NCBI GenBank assembly: GCA_037576195.1
Contig: CM075103.1
Coordinates: forward strand, 4,898,001 to 4,962,000
DNA: 64,000 nucleotides
Source: Phytoseiulus persimilis
Taxonomy: Eukaryota > Arthropoda > Arachnida > Mesostigmata > Phytoseiidae
Direction: 5' to 3'
Shown: positions 40,652-54,670 of the stretch, in pieces
Layout: the number at the start of each line of letters is the position of its first letter
Position numbering within the stretch: position 1 is the stretch's first letter
The notes under the pieces: model-generated
What the model was told of the DNA's origin: nothing
The model's input: only the letters and a program-made list of their open reading frames with translations
Databases searched by the model: none
Position numbers and translations under genes: made by a program

Positions 40652-43600
40652 ACCGCGCGCCTAGGGCCCTCGAAGACGTGGATGGCCGCTGTTGTGCTTA
40701 CAGTCGATTGACTGTAGCCGCTGTAACTCCGCCGGCACTCTCGTTCGAGCGTCAGTCACCTGATTCCGGTGGTCGACGAAGTTGCAAACAGCGGACAAAG
40801 GACTTTCAGGTATCATCGGTTTACGGTTGGCTGTAAACCGAACCGAGGGGGAAAGAGACTTCTCCTAGGACCGCGAATCTTCGTCCGACGTGCTACGGCT
40901 TACACACGAGAAGTTACGCGACTGCCCATTCCTCTCGCGCTCAGTTCGAGCGGAGTACGACCGCTGAGCCTTTGGGAGCGCGTGTAGTAGGAACGATATC
41001 GATTTCCGAATACAATTCCCACTCCTCCCGCGGGCGGAACTTCCTCCGTAATGCGGTTTGGCTCGAGAAATGAACTATGTCCACATCGGTTTCGATCGAA
41101 TTCGCGCTCTATTATCATCATTCCGGAAGGATTCAGTTGGGCAACCGACGAAACGGAAGAGGGGTACTCGGAGAATCCAGATTGGGGGCAAGAAGTTAGG
41201 AGACTTGGTGAATTCACCGACGCTGGAACGAATAAACCACCGGGGGCATCACGAGCTCCGGTTTCAGGGCACCTGCAACAGCGGATTGCGTTGAACCGAC
41301 TCGAGCTCGGCCGAAAAACGTTCTTCTCCGGGACACAAAACCAATCAATTCCCAGACACTGAGTCCCGTGGACTCTTTCCAGGGGCGATACCTGTCGTCC
41401 TGCGTCGTCGCCTTAATTTTCTGAAGACCACAGGAGAGCATCGGTGCCCAGTATGGGATGTATCGACGAGCTCTCCGTTTTGGTCTTACAGTAATCAAAC
41501 CAATGTAACCAGTTTCCGCCGTTCGTCCAATTAATGATTGTGGAAGAAGTGAGGCAACGTGCAAAACTTGTTGTGCGCTGCGGATCGGTTGCCGACCCGA
41601 GGCGGAGCAGCGATCGAATTTTTCAAATTCATTCGACCGAACTCGAAGAAACGGTCGGATTATTCTTGCGCGTCACTAACAGAAAGTCGTCTAGCCCGGT
41701 CTGAGAAGCCACCGATTCAGAGCAGGAGAGCGATTCCGAGCCTCAATGTCGTCAAGCACGTTGAATAATAAGCGGCGTCTAATTGTGGTCCGAAAGTACG
41801 TATTCCGGAAATGGCGGAGGAAGTTAATGTCGGTAGGTCTAACGTTGTTGCTCGGATCTTTTGTACCTCATGCTGATAGCTCGCTCGGCTGACAGCTCCG
41901 CTGCCTCTTAAAGCTTCCACCGGGCCAATGGCCGCGAGGAGAATAGCACATTGAGTTGATATGACTCCGTAATGATAGACAATAGTCCGCTAGTTCAGAT
42001 GAGGAACGTTCTGGTTTGTCAACGATCCTGATTTGATTGTCATGGAGGAACCGATTTCTGGTTATCACAGTAATACAACTCGAGGATAGCGCATTCAACT
42101 TCAGACTTCACGCCGTTCGTATCGGCGGCTCGTTCTGCAGCGCACCTCATTCTACTCAGATTGCTCCCCGACTTCATATCAATCTAACCTCTTGGCTCCA
42201 AAGATCAGATTCAGCTGCTCATTCCATCTCTTGCGAGGATCCGCTCGGATTCGCCGCTCCCGTGGAAATTCCGGGAAATGACCACACGTTTTCCGACCGA
42301 GGGCTACAATTGGAATGTGCGAATGGGAACTGGGACAGAAATCATTCAGCACTTGCAGGTGAAGAATCGCGGACTGGCAACAAATCAGAAGAAGGATTCG
42401 ACCAATTGACTCCAACGCAGAATTTGTCGGCATTCCGCTTATTATTTTGAGAATTATCTGATTGACGGTCGTCTTGGGAGCCGTGGGGCTGGGAGAAGAC
42501 AGAGGCGTTTTCCCTAGCAGGGAATGAGAGCTCATGGGATGAGTTTGAATAATTCACCAGGATGCGATAGCTCTTTTTGAATTCTGTGCTCCACGGTCAG
42601 GCCGTTCGTTCCGGAGAATGTTTCGGCAGCACTGCTCACAGCTCAAGTTTTGAGTTGGAATTGTAAGAGTTTTCCACAGATACGATTAATGTTTTGAATG
42701 ATAAGGCACCGTTCCGGTGGCAATAACTAATCGCGCCAGTTGATCGTTTCAAACGTTCCGGTGGGGGCTTCCAGGTCCATGGAGTCATCTCCCTTCAATA
42801 ATCCCACAACAGTTGTCATCGTTGATCGTAGATCCGCACAACTAGGAGACCTCCGGGAAAACTCCGAAACCACCGTTTTGGAACGTAAATGATCGGCCCC
42901 AAAGAGCGACTTCGGCCAAGCCAAGAAACACGGTTTGGCGCGAACTGTCATCCTAGTTATCCTGAGATTTCGACTCCTATTGTTTCAACCTGATCCAGCC
43001 GCAGTTCCTGATACACCCAAATTCTCACCTTTCGTTTCTCGGTGAGAACGGTTCGCTCCGACAAGAGCGAAAGACGAGACGGAAGCCGCCGAGAGCTGAC
43101 TGTCTGCACTTGTTTCACTTTTTCAGATCTCACAAAGCCACCTGTAGCCTTCCGGTCGTCCTCAGGAGCGGAATGAGCTCGCTAGGAGTCCGAACCTCGA
43201 GGAGACCGCGACTTGGGCGCCCCCCAGCGGCTGTATATGCTTCCCGCGGGTTAGAGACCTTCAAGGCCAAAGCAGTTCAAGTCGTGCTGTAATACATATA
43301 AGACTGTTGATTCATGTCAGTTTTCGGTGCTACTTCATGACACAGATTGGTCTCTCGCCGACAAAGGCCGTAAGAGCCTCTGCATCATCAACCAAATCAT
43401 TCAGCGATGACGACGTCAGGGTTCTGAAACGGTTCCCTGTTCTTCCTCATTTTCCACGCCCTGGCCGGGCCTCCGACGGAATATAATGGTTCCAAATCGT
43501 CTCCACGAACGCAGCTCAGGAGCCGAAGCTTCATCTAAGTTAAATGACGGATCGGGTCTGAAAACATTGGTGTTGAGTCGCAGCCCTGAAACTGAAAATC

Positions 43601-46600
43601 GACGATCCGATAGCCCGGCAAAATGCAACAGACAAAACAGGAGTTCCGCAGCCCACGGTGATCGTCTTGGATACACACAAGTTTCAGTTCAAGCACGTGG
43701 CCTATCAGGGAGACGTGACCACGTCAGGAACTTCAGCAGTTCCTGCACTTTGCTTTTTGCCAAGACACCCCTGAGCGATTGCTGCAGCCGCCGCTCCAGC
43801 CATCGTTCAAAAATGTCGGAAAAAGGAAGGAAAATTCTGACCGTTATCAGACAAAGAAGGAAGGATGGAAGTAAGCCGACGCCGTCTTTTGTAGTGGACG
43901 GTGTAGGAGAAGCTGCAGTGGCTCGCAGTAGCTGTTGCTGCTGAGGTGAATGTGATGCGAGGTGCTTCATTTTAAATTGACCACGGCGTTTTGCTTCCGT
44001 CGGCTTCTTTCTTTCCGAGAATTCAGCCGGAACGAACGAGAGCGGCCCGCATCGACAAACGGAGGGAATTTCGAGATATTTTTCTCCGTATTGAATCCGA
44101 TTCCTGCTCCTTTGCCCCGACTCGACTAGCTTGTCTTGAAATGCCTCCGGCCACTCCGTTGAAAGACATTGAGCGATCTGGGTTGCTTCGCTTGCGTGGA
44201 TCATTTCTACTTCTGGCTTCGCCGCCCCAGTCTGTGCGGAATAGCCCTATAATCAGTCCGGATATGCGTGCTGACATGGTGTCATCGTTGATTTGTAATG
44301 ATATTTTCTTCGACAGGCTGCAATCGTGTCTTGGTAATTAATCTAACAACAGCGAAAAACGCCCGACAACATTACCCAGGCCAGCAGCCCAGAAGCGAGA
44401 TCGGAATCATCATGCAACGAAACGACACACGAAAGTGAAACAATATCGAATCCGAGGCGGGGTACATCCCAAGAAGCTGCATGTTTTCCACGGAGCTTGA
44501 GGACATTCCGCGGAATATTCGAGAAAAGGAGCTCTTCGCGACTGATGCTATCTCCACGGAGATGTGCAAATCATCTGGATTTGACCCAGTGTTGGCGCGA
44601 GAGCAAGGAACACGTTAAGACTATTCCCTAGTTAGGCTGAGGCGCTTCCTTTCTCAGACCGGATTCCGTTTTCATAAATCAAGAGTTGTGGAGCATCGGC
44701 GTCAAAACAAGCCATAAATCCTTAGAGTCATTCGACGTTCGACAGTCTTCTTGTTGGCGTTCCTCTTCAGCCTCGAGGGTTCTCCAGTCCCTCTTACTAC
44801 GATTCGAGCTTCCAGTGGGAAAGCTCTACCACTTTCGGCGACAGCCCGTCTATCTTGACATACAACGACATAAACTGCTCTCAGGCAAGCGAGTCCGCGT
44901 CTCCCCCGCGGAATCCGGCGCTCATACAGTCTGTCCATGCGGGCTTGACCACCAGGACATCGGAGCGGAGGAGTCACGCCCAATTCCGAAATGCTCCATG
45001 TATTCCCTCTCCGCTCTCCATTCTGTGAGCAGCTCAATCCGAGAACGGTGTCGCCCCTCGAAGTCTCGCTAAGATGCGCAGAAACGATGAGGAAAAAACA
45101 CAAATAGAGTGATTCCCGAAAATGCCTCTCCGCTTCGGAGGGATTCTGTGAAAGGAACGTTCGTTGTTGACCTCTTTGTCCACTGTCGGCCCTCAGCCAG
45201 TCGCGCCGCTTCTTTCTGGCCCGGACATTGGTCTAAGCTGTCGGACTTTCTTGCAGTCCTAGTGGAAATGAAGTCTGTCCGCATGTCCATTTGTCTGGAG
45301 ATCCTCTCCTGGTGGCTGTCTCTGCGTTCGGCAGACGGTATATGGTGACAGAAGTCGTTCACCGTCGTCGATCGATCGGGGAACGCTATCATCTTGTTGT
45401 AGTTGATGATGGCGGTGACGACGACGGCGATGATGATGATGGTTATGCAGCTGGTGAAGTCGGCCGCTGGAGAGAAGAATAACAGACACCACAAAACCGC
45501 GGCCGGTCAGAGAGCCGAGAGACACGTCACGTCGATAGCTGAGCAGAAAACAAACGCTTCATCGTTCATGCAGTCAGCTGTTAATCGACAACCAACCTCT
45601 GGGCGCAATCCGTTCTCGGGCCGCGGTCAATCGAGTATCGCCCTCTCCGTGGCTCTGTCGATGCCTTCACTAAAAACTCCAGGAACGGCCGAATTTTCTG
45701 AGGTGGAAAATTACGCGATCGAGTCCCCCGCGGCTTCCGTGGACGGAGAGCGGCAGATGCACCGCCAGGAGCGATAAACGAACTGGATTCCACTGTTTTC
45801 TCAACAGCCCCCATGGCTTCTCATTATTCGAACGGATGATGATGCAGCGGAAAGATTGGAGGGTGGACGCCTCACCTCGTGTTCCCCGTTCATTTCAGCT
45901 AATTCGCTCCTCACTGTTGAAGCTGGAACAAAAAAAAAAACGAGGGCGCGTTGTTGAACGTTCAACAGTCAAACGTATGTGACCCGCATTCTTCTGTTGA
46001 ACTCAGTCAGTCGAACATTCCTCCCCTCCCAACGGATAATCTCAAGTGCGGCATCTCACCCCGAAGCAGAACGGGTGAACGCTGACGATAGCGAGATCTT
46101 CTCTATCGTTTGAAACAGCTCACTCGTTCTACGATTCTACTCTTCATCTTCGATACCTCCATGATCGTTCCGAATCTTATCAGATCGTTCCTCTCCAAAG
46201 CTCATCCCACAGTCAATACAACAGTTTCGGAGATTCCTGCCCTTCCTGAGCTCGTTGAGGGATCAAATTCCACTCAACCGCTCCAGCTCAGTGAGGAGTT
46301 CGAACTCCATCCGCGAGATCCTACCTTGTTCGAAAGTAACCCGAACTTCCCGTTTGGTTTTTGTGGATTTCCTTCAGTTCCACTTTGAGAGCCTCCAGTC
46401 CAGAGGAATTATTTTTTCTGGAATCATATACTGGTCGTGCAGAAGAGCTCCGCTCCTTCCCTAGCTGGGTATCACCGACGAGCTGTTAAGATTTTGCACA
46501 ATTTTCATATCACTCCAGAGTTACCTAAGCCAGAGCTGGGCTGCTTCCGATACATCTGGGTGTGCCACTAACGCGGCAGTTGTTTGAACGATATTTTCGA

Positions 46601-49600
46601 GCTTCGAATCCGCCCTGATCACGAAAATGAGGCACGACGCAGCCCCGTGAATCATCCTCCACCATGAGGACCACGCGTGAGCACTTCGAGACCTGAACAA
46701 TTCGAGTGTACAGCCTCGGCATGCGCGTTCCCCTGTTCGTCCGTCAGCGCGTCCACCCGTCTCTCCGATCCTCAACATTCTACCCGAATATTGCCGATAG
46801 AGAATGTGGAGTACCTGAGAGACCCCACCCAGACAGCCCGAAGTTTCAGAGACGGTTGCTGTCGCTGTTTCTGTGGAGCAGGAGCCGACGTTGATCAGCA
46901 AGCGAGCATACCAGCGGTCGAGCCAGGGTTCGTCGCTGTTTGTCCGCCGCTCGGTCGGTCGTTCCGTCCGACTATCTCTGGCTACCTGGTTCGCCGTCGG
47001 CTAGCTCGGCCCGTCTCTCACCACAACCACCGTTGGGTAGGTTGTGGTGCCAGTGGTTCTCCGGTGATCTTTCTGCTGTTTGGCCATGATGGCTGCTGGC
47101 TGCTTGGCGCTCGCTCACTCACTCGCGTGCTCGCTGATGGTGGAAAGGAGATTGAGAGCCGTCACTGATGTTTGCTGCCACTGCTGCTTGCCTGCTGCCT
47201 GACTGGATGGCGCGTTCACTTCGACGATAGTCCCTTTTGGTGCTCCGAGCAGCCTTGTGGTGCCGCAGCGACTGAAGGAGGAGCAACTCACCGGCCAGAT
47301 AGCTAGAGCTAGTCAGTCGGCTTAACCAACGAGCGAACACACAATCCGAGCGAGCGGACCAGTCGACCAGGCAGCCTAGAGTGGCGAGATTTACGCCGAA
47401 GTCCCGCCGGCTCCATCGCTCGCACCTTCATTTCCTCGGTGAACGTGTGCGTGATTTGGCATCCGTAAACAACACCTCGCGTCAACATGTGCTCTCTGCA
47501 GTGAGCACAAGTCGATCGAGTGCTCAAGTGTGACAGTGAGCACGAGGATGCGTTTGAGTACAGGTGGTTGCTTCGTGCCCAGTTGACAAGAGCGCCAATG
47601 GAACCGTGTGTCGCATTCCCACGACCCACAACAGCTGTTCCGCCAGCATGCGGCAATCTATAGCATCGACAGCACTGGAAGCACTCTGCTATCAGAAGGT
47701 ACGTTTACTTTTTTCTGTGCGTTCATCGGCCCGCGGGAGACGGAGCCAGAATCAAATCTGGCGGCAGCCGGCCGCCCGGCCGGTCGGGCAGGCAGGCATG
47801 TATACACACCGCGTTTGACCCGAATCTGAAGTTGCCGGAATTCCGAGCCTTGCCCTGTTCGTTGCCTTGCTGGCAACTATGAATCCTCCTTATCGATGAC
47901 TCGTAGTTGTTGTCGCCGCCGCCGCAGCTGATATCGAGTGAATTCTCGCTATACGGAGAGGACATCCAAAAGAGGCTCGGTCGATATCTGAAAGAGGACG
48001 ATACGCCACGAAGTACCACGCGTGCGAAAAATACACATTATGAAGAGGATACTCCCTATAGTCGAGAACACGTTATCAGCATGAATCGCTGCTCTATTGC
48101 GGATATTTTTGCGAATATCTGTTGGATATTGTAGCGTTTTGATGCAGGCTGACATGTTTCGAGCGCAGATGCTGTTGTCGTCGTCGTCGTTGCTGCTGTT
48201 GGAACGGTTGTATCCAACGCCGAACTCGCATAGGTAGAAGAGAGGCAGATGTTGTAACGAACCCCCTATGCGGCCAAGCGTGAGAACACAATGGGCTGTC
48301 ACAATAGGAAGGAAGCTAGGCAGCGGTCCAACCGACTAGTGAAAGAAAGATGAGAGGAAGGCCATGCTGAAATTTTAGTGGATAAAAAAAAACACTTCAT
48401 GATGATGATCGAAATGCGCCATAATTTCTCCGGTGCTTGCGGCGACTACAAAAGACGGAAGCTGGAATGCTCACTGTGAATTTTATTGCGTGACCAGAGG
48501 GATTGTTGTCGTCTTCGGCGCCGTTGTGGTTTTTGCTACTGCTGGCGCCGTTGATGCTGCATTGGGTTGATTATTTACGAGATTGATGGTCAACGCCGAG
48601 AATCGCACGCTTATTCATCGAATTCCCGGACTTCGGAGCCCGTCACAATTGTGGACGATTCTTAGCTCGAATCAAGTGAAAGGTTTCCAACGGGGTCCAT
48701 CGTTCTTACAGAAATGGTTTCATGAGCGCATCCGGTCCTTGAAATATTTGTGGTCTCGACGATCTCGACAACCAACCTGGATGTCGCCGAGCGGGATATC
48801 GACAGTACAGAGAATGGTCATCGAGGAAGACATGCTGGACCCACCGTTCTCTCAGCGCGAGGGCCGTCATGGTCAGAAATATTTCCAAAGGCTCTATTTC
48901 TCATCGTTTGCTCACGGACTAACTCGTTCGGCCTTCGCTCCGGAGTTCTGGAATCTGATTCAGTCACGAGGACGGAAAAGGGTCTCTCGGTGACGAGGCA
49001 TGATTCTGCATATTTTTTCCCCTCGACTGTGCGTCTCATACTCCGGAATGCGTCTCCGTTTGGGACTCGTTCTCAGAAACCCAAGCTCAACAAGATTCTC
49101 TCATTCTCGAGCATTTTCCGCTGTGCTAAGTTTTCTCGGTTTTTCCCGAGCTCGGATTATTCCTCTCAATCAGAGCGTATGAATATCTCACAGTGGAGGC
49201 CGACGCTCGACTCGCAATGAATTTCGGAGGCCGAGAGAAAAAGGGCCCTGACCCTCGACACGAGCAAACATCCAAAACTTGTTAACGGGGCTCTTCATCT
49301 CTTTGTTTCTTGCGCCACAGAAAACAAAAAGTCAATCCCTTGTCAAGTTCACGTGTGAGTCCCAAAACCTCCGTTTTGTGTTTTTTTTCTGTTGTTCCGA
49401 GTGTTTTTGCTCAGTCCCGGCGTCTGGGAAGGCGGCAGAATCGCGGAGAAGGCTGGGGATCCACCCGAACGATGTCGATGATGCTAGTTTGCCCATCTGT
49501 CCGCCCGCCCGCCGCTCTGTCTGCCCGCCCGACTTACTTGCGCACTCACTTGAGCAAAGCAGCGTTCGCGAACAGCCGAGCAGAAAAACGATAACGGAAC

Positions 49601-51235
49601 AGTTTATCCGCGAACGATATGTGCCGGACCCGATTCCGCCGGAATTTGAAGAGCGAGTCACGATTACGATGTCGTATGCCTCCGAGCGCTTCCGACAAAG
49701 TCCTATTCAGAATTACGATCCCGTTCGAGCCGGTGGTACCGAGATGGATTCCTGAACGCCGGCTTTCATCTCGGTTTTTTCCTTGTTTCGATTTCCGAAC
49801 AGGCCGGAGCTGGCATCGTTTTTGGCAGTCGTTTTGAATTTTTCAGCCGCGAAAAGAAGCTTTCTTTACCCCTCGGCGGCTCCGGCAGCTCTGCCGCCTC
49901 GGCTTTGTTTACGACTTGCTTCTCAGTAGTCCGAGCAAGACGTACAGGCGGCTGTACAGATGACAGACAGGCGATTCTTAGAGACACGCACAAAAAACCG
50001 AGGAGCGAATCCAGCGATGAACGGAGAAGGAGAAGAAGAAAAAGAAAAAAAAACATGCGGCACCTACGGTGCGATTCGTGTTCGTACAAAAGCATACTAC
50101 GTCGGAATTCAGCGACGACGACGACGGCGGCGGCTGTGGTGTTAAGGCAAACGACCCTTGGACGTCGATCTGTCGACCCCGTAATTGACTCCGTACTTGG
50201 AATCGACGATTTGATTTGTGCGCATATCGAGCATAAATTGAATCGGCACAATACATTCTCAACAGCGCTTCAATTCGAAATTTCAAAATGTGGAATCGAA
50301 GTCCCCGACTCCGTAGAGATATCGCCAATGGCAGACTTCCGCTTGCTGTCAAAGTTCTTCCTTTTTAGTCAAGCGCTCCGTATATCTATTCTTGGTGCTT
50401 CGCATCTCGGTGTGATGATGTCCCGCAGTTGGACGGTACGCGTAGGATTTTCCTCGTCCGATGCGGCTTAACCGCGGCGGCCGCAGCGGCGACGGCACGA
50501 ACCGAATGTGTACTGATCTGAACCGAAGCAAACCAAGCCGACGGGCACAGCAGTCACTCAGGAACGAACTTCATCGCGAATGACACGAAGCTCTGCGAAA
50601 GATGATTCCTGACCGATTTATCCTTCCGTTCCATTCCCACGCAGACAAGTTTACGATCAGCAGTTCTTGCCGGTTGTGCTACGTCCGACTTCAGCTGGCA
50701 TTGCTTTTGACGTTTCGCGGCCAGCGTCAGTACTGCTATCGGACGGGCTACTGGAAATTTAGAAGCTTTCCTCGAATAGCGATAACGATTACGACTCGGG
50801 TCGTTTTTGACAGCAGAAACTGTTCTTTTCATCAGCTCCCTCACCTCCGTTTACGCGCTGGCCGAAAAAGCGTTGCTGCCTACCGGTCGCAGTCAAAATG
50901 AGAGATGAGCAGCCGGAGAACCAGTGAACGAATGGCTTCGCAGAAAAGCATCGCTGGTAGAGGCGAAATCGCAGAAAAAGAATCGCTGCTCCGGAAGCGG
51001 GAGATGAGGGAAATGAAGAGTTCGGAACATTGCGATGATTCGTTTCGATACGAGGAGGGGAGGGCGCGATGAAAAAATCCCATGTTTTCATCGGTTGTGC
51101 TTTCTTATTTTCTCGTGTGGGCACCCCGATGTGTGAGACTTGCAAACTCACTCAACGCCGTATTCCGCCTGCCCCTCTCGAGGAGGCCAGTCGAATAGCG
51201 AACGCCATTAACAAAATCGTTTTCTGGAATTCCAG
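40652..51235. other. Gene-free stretch; probable promoter and untranslated exons of the four-pass membrane gene
   Basis: About 10.6 kb with no recognisable gene. The longest ATG-started frame is 43689-44204 (-), 171 aa, with a Gln run and one hydrophobic segment (LLPSFLLCLITVRIFLPF); it overlaps a 152-codon plus-strand frame, and I cannot say either is real. 46110-46388 (+) is another unassigned frame. 45.40-45.47 kb is rich in GAC/GAT triplets. 46.7-47.35 kb has the same CGGTCG/GGCTAGC word bias as the stretch before Rap1. An acceptor TTCCAG ending at 51235 precedes the next gene's ATG by 29 bases, so an untranslated first exon should lie here. Confidence 0.35.
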
Positions 51236-51264
51236 GTCTGAGAGCGGTTTTCTAAACTCTGGGG

Positions 51265-52588
51265 ATGTCTCACGGTTTCGATCCCGGAGGACAGCACCAT
51301 GCGGCCGCCACCCTAGCCCAGTACTCCGAGCCCCACATCCATCTCCCCAGCACGCATATTCCACGGCCACCGTCAAGACCCTATTTGGTCCACAGTCAAA
51401 CAGCTCCCACTGGAAACGGGATGTCGTTATCGGCAAGCTCCATAGGAGGCATGCACCCGAACCATCAGCCGGCCGGGTACAAGTCACACTCACTGTTGCC
51501 CAATGGGCATCACCCGTCGGTGGGCCAACTGCCACCCCATTCGGTGTCCCGTCTATCTCACAGCTTCATGACGACGTTTCCAAACAACCAAAACCATACC
51601 CGTCAATCTAGTCTTCTCCACGACAACAACACAACAACTCAGAAAGATATCTCGACGACGGCTCCTACTACGGCGACGACGAGCAACAACTCTGCTGCCG
51701 GGGCCATTGCCATTAATTCGTCACTGTTGACATCGACGTATCATCATGCGTTATCGCTGCTCTGCATGCTCTCTGTTTTGATGTGCATACTATCGGCGTC
51801 GGTCATCCGACCCCTGGAGCACACGAACGTCGCCACGGAGCGTGGACTCCGCAACGTGCTCAGCGTCTGTATGTTGATACTATCCATGTGCCTCGATCTC
51901 TACTGCCTTTTCGTATGCTGCCTCCAGCTCATGTTGGCTTTAACGACCGGCAGCAGTGCCTATCTCAAGGAAGCTTCATGTAGCAGGAACCTCGCCGTGG
52001 CTTCATTTCTGCTGAGTGTGCCATTCTTCCTCACAGGTGTGTTTCAGAAACTAAATCGATATCTTAGACACTACAGCCTCGAATGTGTGAACAGGCTCCG
52101 TGGGAGCATGATTTCAGATATCACCTCGACCACTGGTATATACCGAATGAATCAATCGCATCGATCATTGATCCCAACGCAATCGATAGGTAGAAAATGG
52201 GCTCACTTTGCGCCGTTGGTCGGGGTTATGGATGCTCCGACTCGTCTGAGTTTTCACTCTTTCGATATTCGGGCCCCTCCATCGATGATGTGCTCGCGAC
52301 ATCGTTGGATACTCGTTGGAGCCGTTGGAAGGCGTCAGGTATCGTATTCCGACCTTATTGAGATGGACTAACGGGTTCCGTTTCTACTTCCTTCCAGGTA
52401 TCATTCTCATCTTGGACATCCCACTTCCGGCTTCCCTGGGAATCGTCGGTGTTGTTTTTGTGGTCTGGATACTCTCGTCAGTTCACAACGTTTACGTTTG
52501 GAATCTGACCGTTCAAGACGGAAGCGACAGCAATAACAACGGCAAAACCCTACACGGCCACATTGTTCAGCTGTCAACCTTGGTCTGA
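51265..52588 (+). CDS. Four-pass membrane protein, unknown function (320 aa, 2 exons)
   Basis: I do not recognise a named family. Exons 51265-52036 and 52398-52588 join in phase 1 (donor CACAG/GTGTGT, acceptor CTTCCAG/GTATC) and restore one continuous membrane segment, which supports the model. An in-frame stop at 51253 makes the ATG at 51265 the first possible start. Residues 1-155 are low complexity, rich in His, Pro, Ser, Asn and Thr. Four hydrophobic segments follow at about 161-181, 198-226, 242-266 and 269-290. Between them lies a conserved-looking loop, RPLEHTNVATERGLRNVLSV, and a short tail after NVYVWNLTVQD. Both termini are predicted cytosolic. Topology resembles tetraspan proteins, but no CCG or similar signature is present. 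An arthropod TMEM-like orphan is my best description. Confidence 0.8.
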
Positions 52589-54002
52589 AACGCGCTGCGA
52601 TGGACACCTGTAACCGACGCTTTCGTTGGAGAGATCACGCCGATTGACATGACAGCGGTTCCCGCTCGTCAACTCTTCAAACAGCATAAACATCGGATTC
52701 TGGCCCAACCGACGAGGGGCGGAGAAAACGTGAAGCGAATCTCTGACGGCGGCGTTCGAGTATTATCCGCAGAAGGAATTCAGGGTCCGCCATAAGTCAA
52801 TAACAGTCCGCTGATATCTCTAGGAGAGAATCGTTTGATCTATCGCTGCGAGAGAACAGGGAGACCTCAGACAGCGATGAATAAGAGAAGAAAGGGAGCT
52901 TTGCAGTGGCTGCGAAACAACTTTACGCGGGTAGAAAAGAATGCTCTCGAGAAGGATCACGGTACACGGAGAGAACATCGATCCTGCGGTCCCGGGAGAG
53001 GGCCGGAGTTGTATTGGCCAACTCCGACTCGTTGGCCAATTGTAAATAGAATGTCTAGAGCTGGGAGAATCGACGTCGAGAAAGGACGTCCTTTGCCTGA
53101 CGTTGCGTATTTATATGCGTTCGAAGGAAGAACATTGAGCGGGAGTTTGACCGAGAGCTGGAATCACTCCCGCGGGCGCGGATTCCGCGACTCACCATAG
53201 CTGTATAGAAATCACAACTCGAACTGCCTGAAAACAGGAATGACTCAGTAAATGACACCATTGATTCACCAATATTTCAAAGTATACGTCGCTCGTTATC
53301 GCAAGCGTGTGTTTCTCAACGATTTGCCGAACTGCTCTTCCGTACGGTGCTCTGAAAAGAGTGCGTTCGGTCGAAAGCCGTGACTCGGAGGAGGGTCGAT
53401 TTCAGATTTCGAGGGAACACCACAGCCATACCGACAGTGACTCCAAACGCCGAGTTTCGCTAGTTTATTTGTGCAGAGTAACGAATCGCGCGGAAGTGAG
53501 AAGGGTGATTGCTGAATTCGGAGTCTCGCTCCGCAGAGGTCAACCTCAGCGGACGTCCCCGTCATTCGTGTGTTTGTAGGCGTGTGTGTGCGTTTGCGAA
53601 CGGAAGACACGTGACCAGAGCAACGAATATAACATCGAACAAGTGTATTTATGGCAGAAACTGGTGTTCTCTCTTAGTTTATGTTTACGTTGTTGCTGCT
53701 CTGTTCGTTCCTCCCCGCAGATTTCCTCGCTCCCATCCGAAGCTCGGCGTAGAGGAAAAACAAAGCAAGCAGTGAGGCAAGCGCGCACCACAAATAAGGA
53801 TGTGGCAAATATAAATCTTTACCATCATGATCGCTTCTCCAGCTCCTTCCTCCTCACGAATGTTCCATAGCCAGCCGCTGGCGGCGAGGCTCTCAGCTGA
53901 GATTTAGGAGGTTCCTTTCAAAACCGCGGATCTCCAAGCGGCCTAGTGAGCCTTCATAGGTATCAGAAACGACTCAACTCGAGTAGTCTTGTTCCGTACA
54001 CT
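52589..54002. other. Intergenic between two convergent genes
   Basis: No recognisable gene. Holds a 10-bp-arm palindrome (53013-53040, ATTGGCCAAC then GTTGGCCAAT, 8-base loop). Likely the 3' regions of the four-pass membrane gene (+) and of ninjurin (-). Confidence 0.45.
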
Positions 54003-54008
54003 TTTATT
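54003..54008 (-). terminator. Poly(A) signal downstream of ninjurin
   Basis: AATAAA on the minus strand about 470 bases after the stop of the distal ninjurin exon. I found no AATAAA between the proximal last exon and the distal one, so transcripts of both forms may end here. Confidence 0.35.
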
Positions 54009-54478
54009 TCATGAATCTCGTACGAGTGCTCCATGTTCGACGTAAGTATTACATATGGAGGCGCTTTCCTTTGCTTTGGATCAAGCCTTAAGAAGACGCG
54101 CTTGCTTTCGCGGTGTCCTTCGCATCTTCTACGATGTGTACAAGCTCACTCAAGAGAAACTGATGAAGAGCAATATCCACCCAATATCTGGAGCTTGGGA
54201 AAATCAAAAACTCTGACCGTCATGTGCCGACTTCTCTCATTCAGCATTCGGGAAAAATTCGCGACAATGGTTTTGTGCAACATAAGTTCTCGGGGAGAAT
54301 TCGCTCACGTAGTTCGAGAACGTTTCAGCCAGCTCTTCGGCCGTGGCTGGGCTCCCGGCGCTGTATTAGCTCATCGGCTCCCCCAGATGAGATCCGAATC
54401 GCTCGTCGCGGATCGCGTGTTATCATTTTTCTTGAATTTCTTGAGCCCGAATCATTTCCTTTCTTAAGATTTGAGCAG

Positions 54479-54670
54479 CTAAACTCCAGACCCGGCGAAG
54501 ACCGGTGCATCGGAACCTTTCATTCCGAACGAAGAAATGACTATATTTACAACCGTTATCATGAAAATGAAGATTGTCACCATATTGTTCAGAACATTGG
54601 CTCTGACATGGTTCTTCTCCCTGTTGAGGTTGACTGTTCCAAGAACGACTATGAACGCCCCCACGAGGAT
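54479..54670 (-). CDS. NijA: Alternative last exon of ninjurin (distal, 63 residues)
   Basis: Acceptor CGTTTTCAG at 54671, then ILVGAFIVVLGTVNLNREKN, LNNMVTIFIFMITVVNIVIS and SFGMKGSDAP to a stop. It is clearly homologous to the proximal exon 55371-55574 (shared IL.G....V......N....H..-A..LNN......F...V.N..IS-.FG pattern) and begins in the same phase, so it can replace it. No second set of upstream ninjurin exons lies between the two, which argues for alternative splicing rather than a separate gene. A truncated tandem duplicate is the alternative. Confidence 0.8.
   Translation of the reverse strand: MLVGAFIVVLGTVNLNREKNHVRANVLNNMVTIFIFMITVVNIVISSFGMKGSDAPVFAGSGV

Noticed and set aside
39830-40711. 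Plus-strand frame of 293 codons
   Set aside because: Antisense shadow of the intact, high-GC ACMSD frame; the translation has no family resemblance.
43689-44204. Minus-strand 171-codon frame with one hydrophobic stretch
   Set aside because: Overlaps a comparable plus-strand frame and has no recognisable domain or spliced continuation; kept only as a note in the region description.
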